Positions 3,832 to 5,069 of a DNA stretch of 5,069 bases are shown piece after piece (position 1 is the stretch's first letter; each line of letters opens with the position of its first letter). Source of the stretch: Rhodoferax sp. OV413 (GTDB lineage Bacteria > Pseudomonadota > Gammaproteobacteria > Burkholderiales > Burkholderiaceae_C); contig CAMATS010000208.1 of the NCBI GenBank assembly GCA_945861195.1, positions 1-5,069 of the forward strand, given 5' to 3'. The notes under the pieces are model-generated. The model ran no database searches, was not told where the DNA came from, and saw only the letters and a list, made by a program, of their open reading frames with translations. Position numbers and translations under genes: made by a program.

Positions 3832-5069
3832 TCAATTTTTCTGATTAAGTTTGGCCCACTCTGCATACTCACCGGGATAGGCCGCCTTGTAGCGCTCCAC
3901 ATAGGCCAAGGCCAGGTCGTGGCGCTGCGCCAACACGGCGCTGCGCAGCAGCGGCTCAATGACGGCCGGTACCGGCCGCCACTGCACCACCCGCTCGGAC
4001 AGCGCCAACATGTGGGTAGCGTTGGCGTCGGTTACTGGTGTATTGGCCACCTCGGCAAAGTCCAGCCACTCGCCAAACAGCCACGGCCGGGGCTGCACCG
4101 CCATGTAACCTTGGGCAAACGGCGCGAGGCGCTGGCCGCTGGGCGGGTAGTAAGACCTGACTTGCAGATAGCACTGCGTGGCAAAGGCCGCCAGGGCCAA
4201 CACGCCCATGGCGGCGCCCACACGCCAAGCCGCCGCCAAGCGCCATAAGCGGCCCCAGCGCGAGGCTGGATCTGACGACGTGGGCAACAGCGCCAGCAGG
4301 CACCCCAGGGCAGCCAGCTGGAACGGCCCGTAGCTCAGCGGGTACTCCAGCAGGCTGTGCAAGCCGATCACCGCTAGCCCGGCCCAGGCCCACTGGCGCT
4401 GGCGGTCCCGCTCGGCCCAGGGCCGGGCGAGCACCAGTTTCCACAGCACATAGCCGCACACCAGCACGGCGGCGGGCACCCCAAACTCCACCGCCAGATG
4501 CAGTGGCGCGTTGTGCGCGTTGTCAATCAGACCGCAAAAGCGCAGCCCCGGGAACAGCGTGATGAATTGGCCGTAAATCAGGCCGCCCCAACCCCAGCCC
4601 GTGATTGGCTGCTGGCCGATCAGGTACAGCACGTTGGACCACAGGGCCGAACGACTCGCGCATGCAGCTGGCTCGCGCTGAAAACGGGCAAGCAAACCTG
4701 AGTCGGTCGAGCCTAGCCATGGCAGCACCAGCACCGCAAAGACATAGCCCACAAGCGCCGCCAGCAGCAGCCGGTGCAAGCCAGGCGCCTGGCTGCGGCG
4801 CCACACTAAGCCAAACAGGCCCAGCAGCAACACCAGTTCCAACAGGCCGGTGCGCGAGGAAGACAAGCCGTTACCCAACCCCAGCCAGGCCGCCGCCAAC
4901 ACCCAGGCCCACGACGGCGGCACCTCAGGCTTGCCGCGACGGGCGGCCAGCCAGATCAGGGCCACCAGGCCCAGGCTGATCAGGCTGGCGAAATGGTTGC
5001 GCTGGCGCAAATTGGCGTACACGATGCCCGGCGGCGACTGGCTCACCCAGGGTGCCCACTGCGAGGCGT
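3832..5069 (-). CDS. PglL/PilO-type O-oligosaccharyltransferase (Wzy_C family), C-terminal part, 5' end outside window
   Basis: About 411 codons are visible; the frame stays open to the window edge, so the GTG at 5046 is probably internal. Numbering from that GTG: YANLRQRNHFASLISLG (10-26) matches the conserved (G/A)NL-Q-(R/P)NH-A motif near the pilin-ligase domain. Hydrophobic segments follow at about 21-35, 47-63, 68-82 and 92-112. A large periplasmic loop (113-185) carries R132, W150-W153 in TGWGWGG and the DNAHNAPLHLAVEFGVP stretch (175-191) with the ligase histidine H178, the Wzy_C signature. HSLLEYPLSYGPFQLA (230-245) is typical of PglL proteins. A last membrane span (about 278-295) precedes a soluble Wzy_C_2-like helical tail. 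The enzyme acts at the inner membrane, moving lipid-linked glycan to pilin or other periplasmic proteins. An O-antigen ligase or polymerase is the main alternative. Confidence 0.87.
   Translation of the reverse strand, partial: ASQWAPWVSQSPPGIVYANLRQRNHFASLISLGLVALIWLAARRGKPEVPPSWAWVLAAAWLGLGNGLSSSRTGLLELVLLLGLFGLVWRRSQAPGLHRLLLAALVGYVFAVLVLPWLGSTDSGLLARFQREPAACASRSALWSNVLYLIGQQPITGWGWGGLIYGQFITLFPGLRFCGLIDNAHNAPLHLAVEFGVPAAVLVCGYVLWKLVLARPWAERDRQRQWAWAGLAVIGLHSLLEYPLSYGPFQLAALGCLLALLPTSSDPASRWGRLWRLAAAWRVGAAMGVLALAAFATQCYLQVRSYYPPSGQRLAPFAQGYMAVQPRPWLFGEWLDFAEVANTPVTDANATHMLALSERVVQWRPVPAVIEPLLRSAVLAQRHDLALAYVERYKAAYPGEYAEWAKLNQKN

Noticed and set aside
3956..4459. Long alternative frames inside the ligase gene on both strands
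   Set aside because: They are GC-driven shadows; the chosen frame carries the membrane segments and the Wzy_C motifs.
5044..5046. GTG as the start of the O-oligosaccharyltransferase
   Set aside because: The frame is open upstream to the window edge, the sequence before it reads as protein (ASQWAPW), and the visible part lacks the N-terminal membrane spans expected of the family.

Overview
The window looks like the chromosome of a betaproteobacterium, probably Burkholderiales/Comamonadaceae (Rhodoferax or Polaromonas type). This rests on high GC in the coding parts, a PglL/Wzy_C-type O-oligosaccharyltransferase typical of these bacteria, and dispersed palindromic intergenic repeats of the kind common in them. 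No taxonomic marker gene is present, so the assignment is an inference.

Layout. Positions 1-150 hold the end of a broken DUF2924 gene (minus strand, running off the window). Positions ~146-1555 are an apparently complete insertion sequence of the IS110 family, IS1111 group. It has a 344-residue DEDD transposase on the minus strand, a perfect 12-bp subterminal inverted repeat (153-164 and 1541-1552), and a ~270-base non-coding right end downstream of the transposase. Positions 1556-1776 contain dispersed repeats and the upstream region of a toxin-antitoxin pair: a UPF0175 antitoxin (1777-2025) and a DUF3368 PIN-domain toxin (2025-2501), overlapping as TGATG. Positions 2502-3018 carry no confident gene, only a possible gene remnant on the minus strand and a second copy of the dispersed repeat. 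On the minus strand, 3019-3735 encodes an ABC-transporter ATPase. Then comes a short AT-rich palindrome, and 3832-5069 encodes the C-terminal part of a multi-membrane-spanning O-oligosaccharyltransferase whose start lies outside the window.

Main result. The non-coding right end of the IS very probably encodes the element's bridge (seeker) RNA. Read on the transposase strand, it contains, in order: a 9-nt segment matching the left flank (with one G.T wobble); a 9-nt segment complementary to the target rebuilt by removing the IS (8 Watson-Crick pairs plus one G.T wobble); a GC hairpin with a GCAA (GNRA) tetraloop; and an exact 9-nt copy of the element's own right terminus. This is the left-target, right-target, left-donor guide order known for IS110-family bridge RNAs. 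It also places the insertion crossover in a 5-nt sequence, GGGAT, shared by donor and target. A right-donor guide was not found.

The rest is an accessory-type patchwork. A mobile element sits beside a truncated phage/mobile-associated gene, and a TA module lies between two same-orientation copies of a repeat. The pglL-ABC side appears to be the resident chromosome.
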